A stretch of 64,000 bases of DNA from Sphingopyxis sp. YF1 (GTDB lineage Bacteria; Pseudomonadota; Alphaproteobacteria; Sphingomonadales; Sphingomonadaceae), in the NCBI RefSeq assembly GCF_022701295.1, contig NZ_CP033204.1, positions 3,934,501-3,998,500 of the forward strand, given 5' to 3'. The notes under the pieces are model-generated. The model saw nothing but the letters and a program-made list of their open reading frames with translations, was not told where the DNA came from and made no database searches. The position numbers and the translations under genes were made by a program. This document shows positions 16,080-24,155 of the stretch, in pieces (within the stretch, counting starts at the first letter, position 1; each line of letters starts with the position of its first letter).

Positions 16080-17270
16080 TCAGTGCACCGAAGCGAGCAG
16101 TTTCGCGGCCTTTCCTTCGAGTTCAAGGCGCGCGTCCTGATGCGACCGATCGCGCGCAACCGCGGTAATTCCTTGCACGAAGTCGAAGATCGAAGACGGC
16201 GGGTGGCCTTCTTCCTGCAGGACCGTCGCGATGATTTTGTCGGTTTCGCCCTTCGAGAAGCCGCGTTTGCGCAGGAAGCTCTGCCTTTCGTCGATGTCGC
16301 GCGCGACGATGGCGGCGCGCGCCGCCTTGATCCCATTCAGGAAGGATCCGGCCGACGACGAAGCGAAGCGCTCCAGCGCGGGCGCCGCCTCCTGCGCGAA
16401 CCGTCCTGCGGCGAATTTGCTGTGGCGGATGCTGATCTCTTCGAAGCCTTCGGCGCCCCAGATGTTTCGGTTCATACAAACGGCCCGCAGAAAAAAGGTG
16501 GCCATGCCGAGTGTTTTGGCGCCGACCTCGCTGTTCCAGCAGTAGAAGCCGCGAAAGAAGAGATCGGGATCGCCGTTCGGCAACCGTCCCGTTTCGATCG
16601 GGTTCGCATCGTCGACGAGGAAGAGGAAGACGTCGCGGTCGCTTGCATATAGCGTCGTCGTGTCCTTGGTCACCTCGACGAACGGATTGTGCCGCATCGA
16701 CGACCAGTCGAGCGTCCCCGGCACCTTCCAGCGCGTGTCGCCCGTGCCGTCGCCGGCGATCTTCATAACCGCCGACACGAGCTCATGATCCCAGATGCGA
16801 CCATAATCCGGGCCGGTGACCGCCCGCAGTTCGGTGCGGCCGTCGCCAGTCTCGAGGGTCTTCACCAGCTCGCCCCGATGCGCCAGCAACCCATGCTGCA
16901 TGTTGATGCCCGCCAGCGCCGAAGGCAGCTGGCGCAGATAGCTGGAGGGCGCGCCCACGAGGCTGCAAAGCTGTCCGAATGACCAGTGGGTCGGCGCCAC
17001 AGGCTCGTGGCGATCGGGAAGGAGAAGGCTGAGCCGCTCGGGATTATCGCTCGCTGCCTCGACCCGGATCGCGCGGGTTTCGACGGTGCGGGCAGTAGCA
17101 ATCTCAGCCCGCGCTCGCACCGCCTCATAAAGCTCACTCAGCGAAAGATAGCGCTCATCATCGGGGCGCGAGAACCATTCGGATGAGACGCGACCAATGC
17201 GTTGGCCGCGCGATATATCAACCTTGTACCCCAATGGGTCCAGGGTCGCAGCGGGGATGGGAAGGGTCAT
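16080..17270 (-). CDS. DUF932 domain protein
   Basis: This 396-aa protein matches the DUF932 family found on plasmids, phages and ICEs. It includes THWSFGQLCSLVGAPSSYLRQLP, the central ITGPDYGRIWDHELV-like segment (AVTGPDYGRIWDHELVSAV), and the late FYCWNSEVGAKTLG and FLRAVCMNRNIWGAEGF. The biochemical function of the family is unknown. The ATG at 17270 is chosen over an upstream extension because it directly follows the conserved leader element. It stands at the head of the minus-strand block of mobile-element genes. Confidence 0.8.
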   Translation of the reverse strand: MTLPIPAATLDPLGYKVDISRGQRIGRVSSEWFSRPDDERYLSLSELYEAVRARAEIATARTVETRAIRVEAASDNPERLSLLLPDRHEPVAPTHWSFGQLCSLVGAPSSYLRQLPSALAGINMQHGLLAHRGELVKTLETGDGRTELRAVTGPDYGRIWDHELVSAVMKIAGDGTGDTRWKVPGTLDWSSMRHNPFVEVTKDTTTLYASDRDVFLFLVDDANPIETGRLPNGDPDLFFRGFYCWNSEVGAKTLGMATFFLRAVCMNRNIWGAEGFEEISIRHSKFAAGRFAQEAAPALERFASSSAGSFLNGIKAARAAIVARDIDERQSFLRKRGFSKGETDKIIATVLQEEGHPPSSIFDFVQGITAVARDRSHQDARLELEGKAAKLLASVH

Positions 17271-17657
17271 GGTAAGTCTCCGTGACGAGCGCTTGGAGCC
17301 TCTCTCCAAGCCTCCGCCCGTCACGGGGCATCCTGAATCCCTCTCACTCTCAATCTTCGCCGCAGAGGCGTGGCGTGCGCGGGCGGGGGCGTAGCGCCAG
17401 CCCGCTCGCTCCCTTGCCGGGAAACCCGTCGGAAGACCTCGATGCTTTCCGATTCATCGATCAATGTTGGAGACTATATGGAGATAAATGCGCGAAAAGT
17501 GCACAGGTATGCCCTTCCGCTGAGTGCAATTGCGATAAGCATCTACAAAAGGGGGAAGCCTCATCTAAGTTCAGATCGGATCAAATGTCGCTTTTGCCAT
17601 TGAGAAGTGTCCTGGACACCGATCTAAGAGCGGAAAATATAGCTCTGGGGAGGGCAA
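17271..17657. other. 387-base gap between mobile-element genes and the base-modification pair
   Basis: It holds the DUF932 leader hairpin at its left end, then changes from GC-rich to clearly AT-richer sequence near 17440. The right part should carry the promoter of the thymidylate-synthase-like gene. A 54-codon frame from 17442 to 17603 is open but has no ribosome-binding site or recognisable product. Confidence 0.5.
17276..17328 (-). promoter_or_regulatory. Leader hairpin upstream of the DUF932 gene
   Basis: In the minus direction CCGTGACG / CGTCACGG closes an outer stem. Inside it GCTTGGAG and CTCCAAGC form a perfect 8-bp hairpin with loop AGAGG. The element ends ACGGAGAC six bases before the start codon. 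It is the cleanest of four such leaders in this cluster. Confidence 0.55.
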
Positions 17658-18644
17658 ATGGAGATAATCGGCGATAGCCTCGATGACATACTTATCGAGG
17701 CCTATAAGAAGTTGCAAAGTTTGGGAGTTCCCAATGAAGGCTCACGCGGCGATCACCGGGAACTCATCGGCGTTTCTATTCGGATCGGTCACCCGCGGGC
17801 TCGGCTAAGCCGATCAAATGATCGGGGGCTTCCTTTCAGCGCGCTGGGAGAGTTTCTCTGGTATCTGACCAAATCTGACGACATCGATTTCATCACCGCA
17901 TATATTCCGAACTACAAGAAAGAGATCGGACCGGATGGTCGGATCAACGGTGCCTATGGGCCGCGCCTCTTCTCGACCTATGGTCTCGATCAGATTGAGG
18001 CCGTAATTGATCTACTCGAAAGAAAGCCCCACACCCGGCGCGCCGTCTTGCAGCTCTATGCGGCGAAGGACCTGAAGATCGACGCAGAGGTTCCCTGCAC
18101 AACTACGCTGCAGTTCTTCATCAGGGACGAAAAGCTTCATCTGATGGCATCATTGCGCTCGAATGATGCGTATCTCGGGCTTCCACACGACGTGTTCTGT
18201 TTTACGATGCTGCAGGAGATGATTGCTAATCGTCTAGGGGTTGGGCTCGGTGAATACATCCAGATGGTCGGCAGCTTCCATCTGTACGAAGAGCATGAAG
18301 AAAACGCATCGCGCTACACGCAAGAAGGTCATCACCGGCTGGTTGAAATGCCTCCGATGCCTGCCGGCGACCCGTTCGCGTTGGTGGATAAAATTCTTGA
18401 GGCCGAGCAGCAGATCCGGACGGGAAGCGGCGATCCGACGGAGCTCATGTCCCTCCTCCCACCCTATTGGGCCGATCTCCTACGCCTTGTGCAGGCCCGC
18501 TTCGCCGACCACCCGGACAAGATTGACGCGATCCGATCCGGGCTGACGGACCCCCTGTTCCAAACCTATATCGATGACCGGCGCGATAAGCAGTCGGCAA
18601 AACTCGAACGAGCCGCAGCGAAAAATCAAGGAATGAGCGAATGA
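17658..18644 (+). CDS. Thymidylate-synthase-family protein, probable (d)CMP-type hydroxymethylase
   Basis: This 328-aa protein keeps the ThyA active-site layout: catalytic Cys147 in EVPCTTTLQF, Arg167-Ser168 and Asp170 in LRSNDAYLGLPHD, and His208 and Tyr210 in SFHLYEEH. The Asn that reads the uracil ring in thymidylate synthase (Asn177 in E. coli) is Asp178 here. The same change is found in T4 dCMP hydroxymethylase and the CMP hydroxymethylase MilA, so a cytosine nucleotide is the more likely substrate. The C-terminus does not end like ThyA and is extended by about 60 residues. A strong GGGGAGGG site precedes the ATG. It overlaps the next gene by ATGA. Local base use is less GC-rich than the flanks, which suggests transfer. 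Confidence 0.75.
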   Translation: MEIIGDSLDDILIEAYKKLQSLGVPNEGSRGDHRELIGVSIRIGHPRARLSRSNDRGLPFSALGEFLWYLTKSDDIDFITAYIPNYKKEIGPDGRINGAYGPRLFSTYGLDQIEAVIDLLERKPHTRRAVLQLYAAKDLKIDAEVPCTTTLQFFIRDEKLHLMASLRSNDAYLGLPHDVFCFTMLQEMIANRLGVGLGEYIQMVGSFHLYEEHEENASRYTQEGHHRLVEMPPMPAGDPFALVDKILEAEQQIRTGSGDPTELMSLLPPYWADLLRLVQARFADHPDKIDAIRSGLTDPLFQTYIDDRRDKQSAKLERAAAKNQGMSE

Positions 18645-19567
18645 AGTGGCCGAAAAAGGAAGCGCGGCGCCAACAGATCGAGCAAGCGCTCGTCGCCTTC
18701 GAACAGAACGTTGCGCCCCTCCCGGGCATGCCTACACCGGTTGAACGCTACGTACTGAGCCGACAAATTATTGCGAGCATCCGGCGCGAGGAATATTTCG
18801 AGATCCTTCAAAAGCGCGGAGCGATATCGGCGCGGCGAGCGGATCCCAATGATCCGGCTTTCGAAGCCGAAGCTGGCGTCGTCTATCTGATTCAGTCCGG
18901 TCAAATCGACGAGGCGGCGTGGCTGATATTCCTCATGGTGTTTTTTGCTAAGCCTGAAGTCAGCGGATGGACGCGCCTCAAGGACGTGTACGGTAAGCTC
19001 GGCCAAGGTAAATGGGATTGGGCGACAGTGAGCGGAAACCCGGCCGCGCTCACGGCCTGGCTCACAGCGAACTGGCGAAAAATTCGCGGAAAATTCGGCA
19101 ACCACAGAAAGTATGAAAGCATGCGGCCTGATGCAAACCGTCCAATCGGCGGTTCATTCGCGACATATATCGGTTGGGTGTCCGCGAGCGGCGGTCATGT
19201 GCCTCACTTCGCCGGGCTGGTGCAAGCGGCCGGCAATGACCCCCATGTTATTTTTGATGCGTTCTACCGGGCAATCCCAGTTAAGGGGTTCGGCCGCCTT
19301 GGACGCTTCGACTGGGTCGCAATGCTGGCCAGATATGGATTGATCCCGGCCGAGGCCGGCTCGGCATATCTCGATGGGGCGACGGGTCCAACAAATGGAG
19401 CGAAGCTGCTGTTTTTTAATGATCGAAAAGCGAATGTGTCCACCGCTGATATCCAGGCGAGACTCAATCAGCTCGACCAGCATCTGAACGTCGGCATGGA
19501 GATCTTGGAGGATTCACTCTGCAACTGGCAGAAAAAGCCGCGGCAGTTTGAGCATTTCAAAGGCTAG
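18641..19567 (+). CDS. Protein resembling aGPT-Pplase clade 3 (DNA-base hypermodification family)
   Basis: This 308-aa protein shows features I associate with the alpha-glutamyl/putrescinyl-thymine pyrophosphorylase clade 3 family. These are the N-terminal RQIIASIRREEY and ARRADPNDPAF, the mid-protein WTRLKDVYGKLGQGKWDWA, then KFGNHRKYESM, and the C-terminal GFGRLGRFDWVAMLARYGLIP and YLDGATGPTNGAKLLFF, a DNA-glycosylase-like helical region. Relatives were predicted by comparative genomics to act on phosphorylated hydroxymethyl bases in DNA. Coupling by ATGA to the hydroxymethylase-like gene supports a joint pathway. No kinase for the base is visible in the window. Its 3' end overlaps the converging ImmA gene by 11 bases. 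The family call is from memory of motifs and needs a profile search. Confidence 0.6.
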   Translation: MKWPKKEARRQQIEQALVAFEQNVAPLPGMPTPVERYVLSRQIIASIRREEYFEILQKRGAISARRADPNDPAFEAEAGVVYLIQSGQIDEAAWLIFLMVFFAKPEVSGWTRLKDVYGKLGQGKWDWATVSGNPAALTAWLTANWRKIRGKFGNHRKYESMRPDANRPIGGSFATYIGWVSASGGHVPHFAGLVQAAGNDPHVIFDAFYRAIPVKGFGRLGRFDWVAMLARYGLIPAEAGSAYLDGATGPTNGAKLLFFNDRKANVSTADIQARLNQLDQHLNVGMEILEDSLCNWQKKPRQFEHFKG

Positions 19568-20660
19568 CGATCGCCTCGTCGATCTCTGCCCAAGTCCAGT
19601 TTCTTCGTAAGAACGTCAATCGGAACGGCGGAATTCGTCCACGGTGTTCCATTTGGCCGCGCACAAGGCCCGGTGCCACATCCGCGAGAATAGCAAACCG
19701 CGTAATGTCCTTATGCCGAGCCGGCAAACTCTCGAAGTCGCGCTCCATGTGAGGGGGAACGACAAGCGAGGCGGCGAACGCATTGGCCTCATCTTCACAG
19801 GCGTCGTCAGGCATCTCGTCTTCGTCAACGAACGCCCGCGCGCCGTGCAGCAGGAGATGACCGATTTCATGAAATAAAGTGAACCAGAACTGCTCGTCTG
19901 ACCTGTATCGGAAACTTAACAATATCATCGCCCTTTCAGGCGTTATCATCCTGCTTGCACCGCTAGCCCTGCAACCTTGCGGCGTACGCTTTATCACGAG
20001 TGCGACCCCCGCTTCCGCGAGGAGCTTTTTCAGGAGTGGCAGGAACCGGCCTGGCCGGCGGATGAACGAAAGCTTCTTGATCTCCCTCAAACGGGCTTCA
20101 AGCGCTTCTGGGTTCCATACGGCCGTGTCAGCAATGGTAGCTTCAAGTTCAGCCTCCCGCAGCCACAACGAGGTCGGGCCTTCGTGGGAGGAAAATGTCA
20201 GCGAGGTCCGAAACCTTGCCTGCCGATTTTCGGCTCCATACCGGCCTTGCCAAGCGCCAAGTGTTCCGACGGCGAAGAATGCAAGCCTGCGCCGAAGCTC
20301 CTCGTTGCGCCTATCGTCGTTCAACTTGCCACGAGCCGCCGGTCCCGGCGCCGGAATTGCACTAAGCCACACGGTTGCCTCTTCCGGCGGGACGGACGCG
20401 ACCGCGCGCTCCAGAGCAAGCTCGTAATTCTCTTGGCGCTTGAGCCAGAATTCAATCGAGCCGCCAACCGTGAGGCCAATTACAGCCGCGGATTCAGGAT
20501 CGATTGGCTCAAGCCCCGACACTAATCCACGCAGCTGAGCCATTCCTCCTGACAATCGGCCGGCCAGATCCGACGCGGCTACACCGCGGCGCTGCATGGC
20601 GGCAACAAGGCTGTCTCCCGGGCAGGAAAACCAATCGGCGTGTGAAGTGGTGTTCTCCAT
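19557..20660 (-). CDS. HigA-like XRE antitoxin fused to ImmA/IrrE metallopeptidase
   Basis: This 367-aa protein has an N-terminal HigA-type helix-turn-helix at about residues 10-70 (WFSCPGDSLVAAMQRRGVAAS, IGLTVGGSIEFWLKRQENYE). A linker of about 140 residues follows, then an ImmA/IrrE-type zinc peptidase with HEIGH (FTLFHEIGHLLLHG) and the downstream Glu ligand in DACEDEANAFAASLVVP. Proteins of this build repress their own operon and cleave a partner or repressor on a stress or infection signal. The ATG at 20660 starts 2 bases after the HigB-like stop, so the pair is one operon. It converges on the base-modification pair with an 11-base overlap. Confidence 0.82.
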   Translation of the reverse strand: MENTTSHADWFSCPGDSLVAAMQRRGVAASDLAGRLSGGMAQLRGLVSGLEPIDPESAAVIGLTVGGSIEFWLKRQENYELALERAVASVPPEEATVWLSAIPAPGPAARGKLNDDRRNEELRRRLAFFAVGTLGAWQGRYGAENRQARFRTSLTFSSHEGPTSLWLREAELEATIADTAVWNPEALEARLREIKKLSFIRRPGRFLPLLKKLLAEAGVALVIKRTPQGCRASGASRMITPERAMILLSFRYRSDEQFWFTLFHEIGHLLLHGARAFVDEDEMPDDACEDEANAFAASLVVPPHMERDFESLPARHKDITRFAILADVAPGLVRGQMEHRGRIPPFRLTFLRRNWTWAEIDEAIASL

Positions 20661-20662
20661 CG

Positions 20663-20983
20663 TCAGAGCTCCACTATTTGGGTCAACATCAAGCGGCGAA
20701 TTTGGGCCCAAACAGGCCTCCCGTCGGCGTCGAGCGGCGCATCGGGAAGTGTGGGCCGCAATATCGCGCGATGCTTCCGGCTGAAATCTATCACTATACA
20801 ACCCTGCCCGTCCACGTTGGCTCCAAGAAAAGCAATCATCTCAGCTGCATTCTGAAACGCTTCAATGTCCGCGATCATCTGAACGAGGGATTGGGCTTCC
20901 ACGGGTCCGATCCACGCCTGCATATTCTGCAGCTTGGTGCATCCATCCCTCAATTCTGGGGTGTCGAACGACAGCACAATCAC
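20663..20983 (-). CDS. Small HigB/RelE-like putative toxin
   Basis: This 106-aa protein starts at a GTG (VIVLSFDTPELRDGCTKLQN read as Met first). Its layout of SFDTPELRD, a central helix and FSRKHRAILRPT resembles RelE/HigB-like partners found before HigA-ImmA genes. The usual catalytic residues of RelE are not obvious, so toxin activity is inferred from size and position only. No clear ribosome-binding site is seen. It lies 2 bases upstream of the HigA-ImmA gene. Confidence 0.55.
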   Translation of the reverse strand: MIVLSFDTPELRDGCTKLQNMQAWIGPVEAQSLVQMIADIEAFQNAAEMIAFLGANVDGQGCIVIDFSRKHRAILRPTLPDAPLDADGRPVWAQIRRLMLTQIVEL

Positions 20984-21040
20984 AGGACGTTATCCGCAGA
21001 ACCGAGGTTTCAGTGGCGCCACTGCGGTCGCTTCCAGTTG

Positions 21041-21445
21041 TCACTGGGGTAGCGGCGAGTTTGGCGGCTTGCGGCTCCGCTTCTCGCGAATTGCGGATGT
21101 TCTGCGATGATTGCGGTCCAGTTCGGCTTCACCGGCGGCGTTCATGTCGACATTGTGAGCATGCGCCATACCAGCAAGCGTGACCATGACACCGCCTGTT
21201 TCGTGAGCGACATCACCGACTGGCCGCGTGAAAACATAATTCAAAAGCGCGATGGCATCATCGCGCGTGCACCCGCCAGCTTGCGCAAGCTCAAGTGCTT
21301 CTTCCAGAAATCGATGGGTACGATCGAGCCTATCGTAGGCCGCCTCGTCGCCGAAGCAGCTCACGAGCCAAGCGTTCACCCGCTCCTGGTAATTGTCGTC
21401 CAAATCCGGATCCATTTCCCGAACTTGCAGCGCCGAAACACCCAT
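21041..21445 (-). CDS. MazG-like nucleotide pyrophosphohydrolase family protein
   Basis: This 134-aa protein is all-helical. The first metal-binding motif is [11 protein letters not shown]. The second helix reads [21 protein letters not shown], where classical MazG proteins have ExxD; the Asp is replaced, as I recall from phage-type MazG-like proteins. It may hydrolyse a nucleoside triphosphate, possibly a non-canonical one. I chose the ATG at 21445, which follows GGGGGAA, over the open frame reaching 21541. It lies 57 bases upstream of the HigB-like gene on the same strand, so the three may be co-transcribed. Confidence 0.6.
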   Translation of the reverse strand: MGVSALQVREMDPDLDDNYQERVNAWLVSCFGDEAAYDRLDRTHRFLEEALELAQAGGCTRDDAIALLNYVFTRPVGDVAHETGGVMVTLAGMAHAHNVDMNAAGEAELDRNHRRTSAIREKRSRKPPNSPLPQ

Positions 21446-21583
21446 GCTCGCTTCCCCCAAACCCGCCTCAACGGTGTGAATCACAATTGGGAGTCGCTGT
21501 CCACCACAACCTGTGGGGGCCAGGACGAATCCAGCCACCAAATGTCGTCCACGATATGAAGGCGCGCACCACGCTGCGAATAT

Positions 21584-21660
21584 TGGCGCACCCGACAGGA
21601 TTCGAACCTGTGACCTTCGCCTTCGGAGGGCGACACTCTATCCAGCTGAGCTACGGGTGC
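21584..21660 (-). tRNA. tRNA-Arg (anticodon CCG)
   Basis: This is a complete 77-base cloverleaf. It has acceptor GCACCCG/CGGGTGC, a D-arm GCTC...GAGT, anticodon stem TCGCC/GGCGA with loop CTCCGAA (anticodon CCG), and T-arm ACAGG TTCGAAT CCTGT. The discriminator is G and CCA is encoded. The island genes lie on its left. Confidence 0.95.
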
Positions 21661-21786
21661 TTCGCGGCGCTGCCTAGCCGGTCAAACGGTCATCGGTCAA
21701 CGGATTCGATGCAGGATGGTCCGACTGCTCGGTTCGCGACCGCGCCACTCTGCGGTGGCCCTTCGTACTCTATGATACTACGCAGT

Positions 21787-21808
21787 ATGCTTACGTCATG
21801 CTTACGTG
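21787..21808 (+). repeat. Tandem 11-bp direct repeat near tRNA-Arg
   Basis: ATGCTTACGTC is followed at once by ATGCTTACGTG in the AT-richer stretch between the intact and the truncated tRNA. Short adjacent repeats next to a tRNA attachment site can be arm-type binding sites of a tyrosine recombinase. No integrase gene is in the window. Confidence 0.4.
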
Positions 21809-21902
21809 AAGCGATTTCACCAGATTGGTTCGCTGAAACACCGCGAAAATTCCGAATAAAATCAACCATCTATTTGGAATGGGAAGCCTGATTTTGAGGC
21901 TT

Positions 21903-21951
<49 letters not shown>

Positions 21952-22034
21952 CGGTAGAAGCGCGCCTCTAGCAAGGGAGCGGCGCGCCCACAATGGCCTA
22001 TCGACGCCCGCCTGCGGATGTGCAAAGCGGAGCC

Positions 22035-23111
22035 ATGGACCGGGGCCGGACATTCGACGCAGAGCGCTGGCCGATGGCCGCCGACCTTTACGGCGAGATG
22101 CAGCTCGAGGCGCATCCGCCGGCGCGCCACCGCTGGCGCGACTATCTGCCCGGCGCTTTCGTTACTGCCATCGCCGCGCTCGCCGCCGCCTGGCTCGCCG
22201 ATCATTACGCCGCGCCGATCGTGCTGATGGGGCTGCTCATCGGTCTGTCGTTGAGCTTCCTGTCGCAGGACAAGCGCACCCACGCCGGGCTCGACCTGAT
22301 GTCGCAGACCGCGCTGCGCATCGGCATCGTGCTCGTCGGCGCGCGAATCACCGCGGTGCAGCTGGCCGAACTCGGCCCGTGGCCCTTTGCGCTGCTGGTA
22401 CTGATCATGCTCGCGGTGATCGTCGTGACCGTCGCGAGCGCGCGACTGTTCCGGCAGGACCGCCACGCCGCGCTGCTCGCGGGCGGCGCGACCGCGATCT
22501 GCGGCGCGTCGGCGGCGCTCGCGCTCTATTCGCTGATCGGCGACAAGCGCGTCGACCAGGCGCGCTTCACGCTGACCCTCGTCGGCATAACCGTCGCGAG
22601 CGCGCTGGCGATGACGCTCTATCCGGTGCTCGCGGCGCAGCTGGGGCTCAGCGATGCGCAGGCGGGTTTCCTGATCGGCGCGTCGATCCACGACGTCGCG
22701 CAGGCGATCGGCGGCGGCTTTTCCTTCTCGGCGCCCGCGGGCGAGGTCGCGACGATCGTCAAGCTCGCGCGCGTCGCGCTGCTCGCGCCGATGCTGATGC
22801 TCGTCGGGCTGTGGCTCGCGCGGAGCGGCGAAGCCGAAGGAACCAAGGCGCGAATCCCGCTGCGCCTGCCGTGGTTCATTCTCGGCTTTCTTGCGGTCGC
22901 GGGGGTGAATTCGCTCGTCGCGATCCCCCGGCCGCTCACCGATGCCGCGGCGAACGGCGCGCAGGCGCTGCTGCTGCTCGCGATCGTCGCCACCGCGATG
23001 AAGGCGCGGCTGCACCTGCTGCTCGATCAGGGGTGGCGCAGCTTCGCCCCGATCGTCGTCGCGACGCTGACGAGCTTCCTTTTGTCGCTGGCGGCCGCGC
23101 TCAGCCTGTGA
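22035..23111 (+). CDS. YeiH/UPF0324-family membrane protein (putative sulfate exporter family)
   Basis: This 358-aa protein has about ten transmembrane segments. It carries the family hallmarks GLLIGLSLSF, LRIGIVLVGARIT, GGATAICGASAALAL and FLIGASIHDVAQAIGGGFSFS. Transport substrate is not proven for the family; a sulfate or related anion exporter role is the usual annotation. The ATG at 22035 follows AGCGGAG. The frame is open from 21993 upstream. It is the first clearly chromosomal gene right of the tRNA-Arg region. Confidence 0.85.
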   Translation: MDRGRTFDAERWPMAADLYGEMQLEAHPPARHRWRDYLPGAFVTAIAALAAAWLADHYAAPIVLMGLLIGLSLSFLSQDKRTHAGLDLMSQTALRIGIVLVGARITAVQLAELGPWPFALLVLIMLAVIVVTVASARLFRQDRHAALLAGGATAICGASAALALYSLIGDKRVDQARFTLTLVGITVASALAMTLYPVLAAQLGLSDAQAGFLIGASIHDVAQAIGGGFSFSAPAGEVATIVKLARVALLAPMLMLVGLWLARSGEAEGTKARIPLRLPWFILGFLAVAGVNSLVAIPRPLTDAAANGAQALLLLAIVATAMKARLHLLLDQGWRSFAPIVVATLTSFLLSLAAALSL

Positions 23112-23163
23112 CGGCGTGACGCCACGGGTCGGGTCGGGTTTAATCTGGCCGCGGAGGACAGAT

Positions 23164-23991
23164 TTAGTTCTTCGGCAGCGCCCAGCTGACCGTCAGCTGT
23201 TCGGCGCGGCGCGGAATGTCCAGCTTGGCCTCGCTGAAATTGACCTTTTCGTTCGGCGGCAGCGTTCGCACCGGCGGCTTGATCGTCCAGCTGTAGACGA
23301 TCGTTCCCTGCGCATCGCGCAGTTCGGCGAGGATCGGCGGGACGCGCTGTTCGCGGTCGGTCGGGTTGATGATCACTCCCGAGGCGGCGAAATAGATGGT
23401 GCCGTCGGCGAGTTCGCGATGGTCCTGGTTCGGCGGCAGCTCGATCACGAGATCGGGTTCGTCGGCGAGCCCGGGAAGCCCCAGCCCCTGCGCCCAGCCG
23501 GGCAGCCCAAACCAGTAAAGCGCGCCGGTCGCGGCGATCATCAGTGCGGCGGCCGCCCCGGCGACGAGCGTCCAGCGCTTCGCGGGATTGCGGCGCGGGC
23601 GGCGATGCGGCAGCGGCGCCTCGCTTTCGGTCACCATGACCCGGGGCTCGGGTGCGGCGGGCGCCACGAACGCCGCGGGGGGCGGAGTCTCGGGCGGCGG
23701 CGCTTCGACCGGGGCATCGGCGCGCGGAGGCGGCGCGACGGGCGGCGAGGCGGTCGGCGGTTCTGCGACCGCAGCGGGGGGCGGGACGGGCGCAGCGGCG
23801 GGCGTGGCGGGCGGCGGCGGGGCCGCGGCGGGTGCCATCGGCGGCGCCACGGACGCGGCGGTGGCGCCGGCCGCGGGCTCCTGGAACCAGCTGTGGCGGC
23901 AATTGGCGCAACGCACGGTGCGGCCGTTGGCGCCGATCGCCGTATCGGGGACGACGTAGCGCGTGTGGCAGGCTGGGCAGGCGAGGATCAT
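23164..23991 (-). CDS. MJ0042-type zinc-ribbon membrane protein
   Basis: This 275-aa protein starts with a zinc-ribbon (MILACPACHTRYVVPDTAIG, VRCANCRHSWF; two CxxC pairs). A long Pro/Ala-rich linker follows, then a basic stretch, one transmembrane helix (WTLVAGAAAALMIAATGALYWFG) and a C-terminal DUF3426-like domain (IYFAASGVIINPTDREQRVPP). The ATG at 23991 is chosen because it gives the canonical zinc-ribbon start. Its role is unknown; the family is common in alphaproteobacteria next to ftsE. Confidence 0.82.
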   Translation of the reverse strand: MILACPACHTRYVVPDTAIGANGRTVRCANCRHSWFQEPAAGATAASVAPPMAPAAAPPPPATPAAAPVPPPAAVAEPPTASPPVAPPPRADAPVEAPPPETPPPAAFVAPAAPEPRVMVTESEAPLPHRRPRRNPAKRWTLVAGAAAALMIAATGALYWFGLPGWAQGLGLPGLADEPDLVIELPPNQDHRELADGTIYFAASGVIINPTDREQRVPPILAELRDAQGTIVYSWTIKPPVRTLPPNEKVNFSEAKLDIPRRAEQLTVSWALPKN

Positions 23992-24155
23992 GTCCCCTCT
24001 AAACACGGCGATTCGCGGCATGCAAGGCCCGCGTCGCCGGGACGTGCCTACTCGGCGCTTGTCCTTGCGGGAAAGCCATGCGAGAGGCGCATCATGCGGG
24101 CCTGTGCTGCACCATGGACGCGAAAAAACCGGGGCCGCCGCTCCGGCGTGACGCC

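Noticed and set aside
17370..17603. Small open frame upstream of the thymidylate-synthase-like gene
   Set aside because: No ribosome-binding site, no recognisable product, and it crosses the base-composition break.
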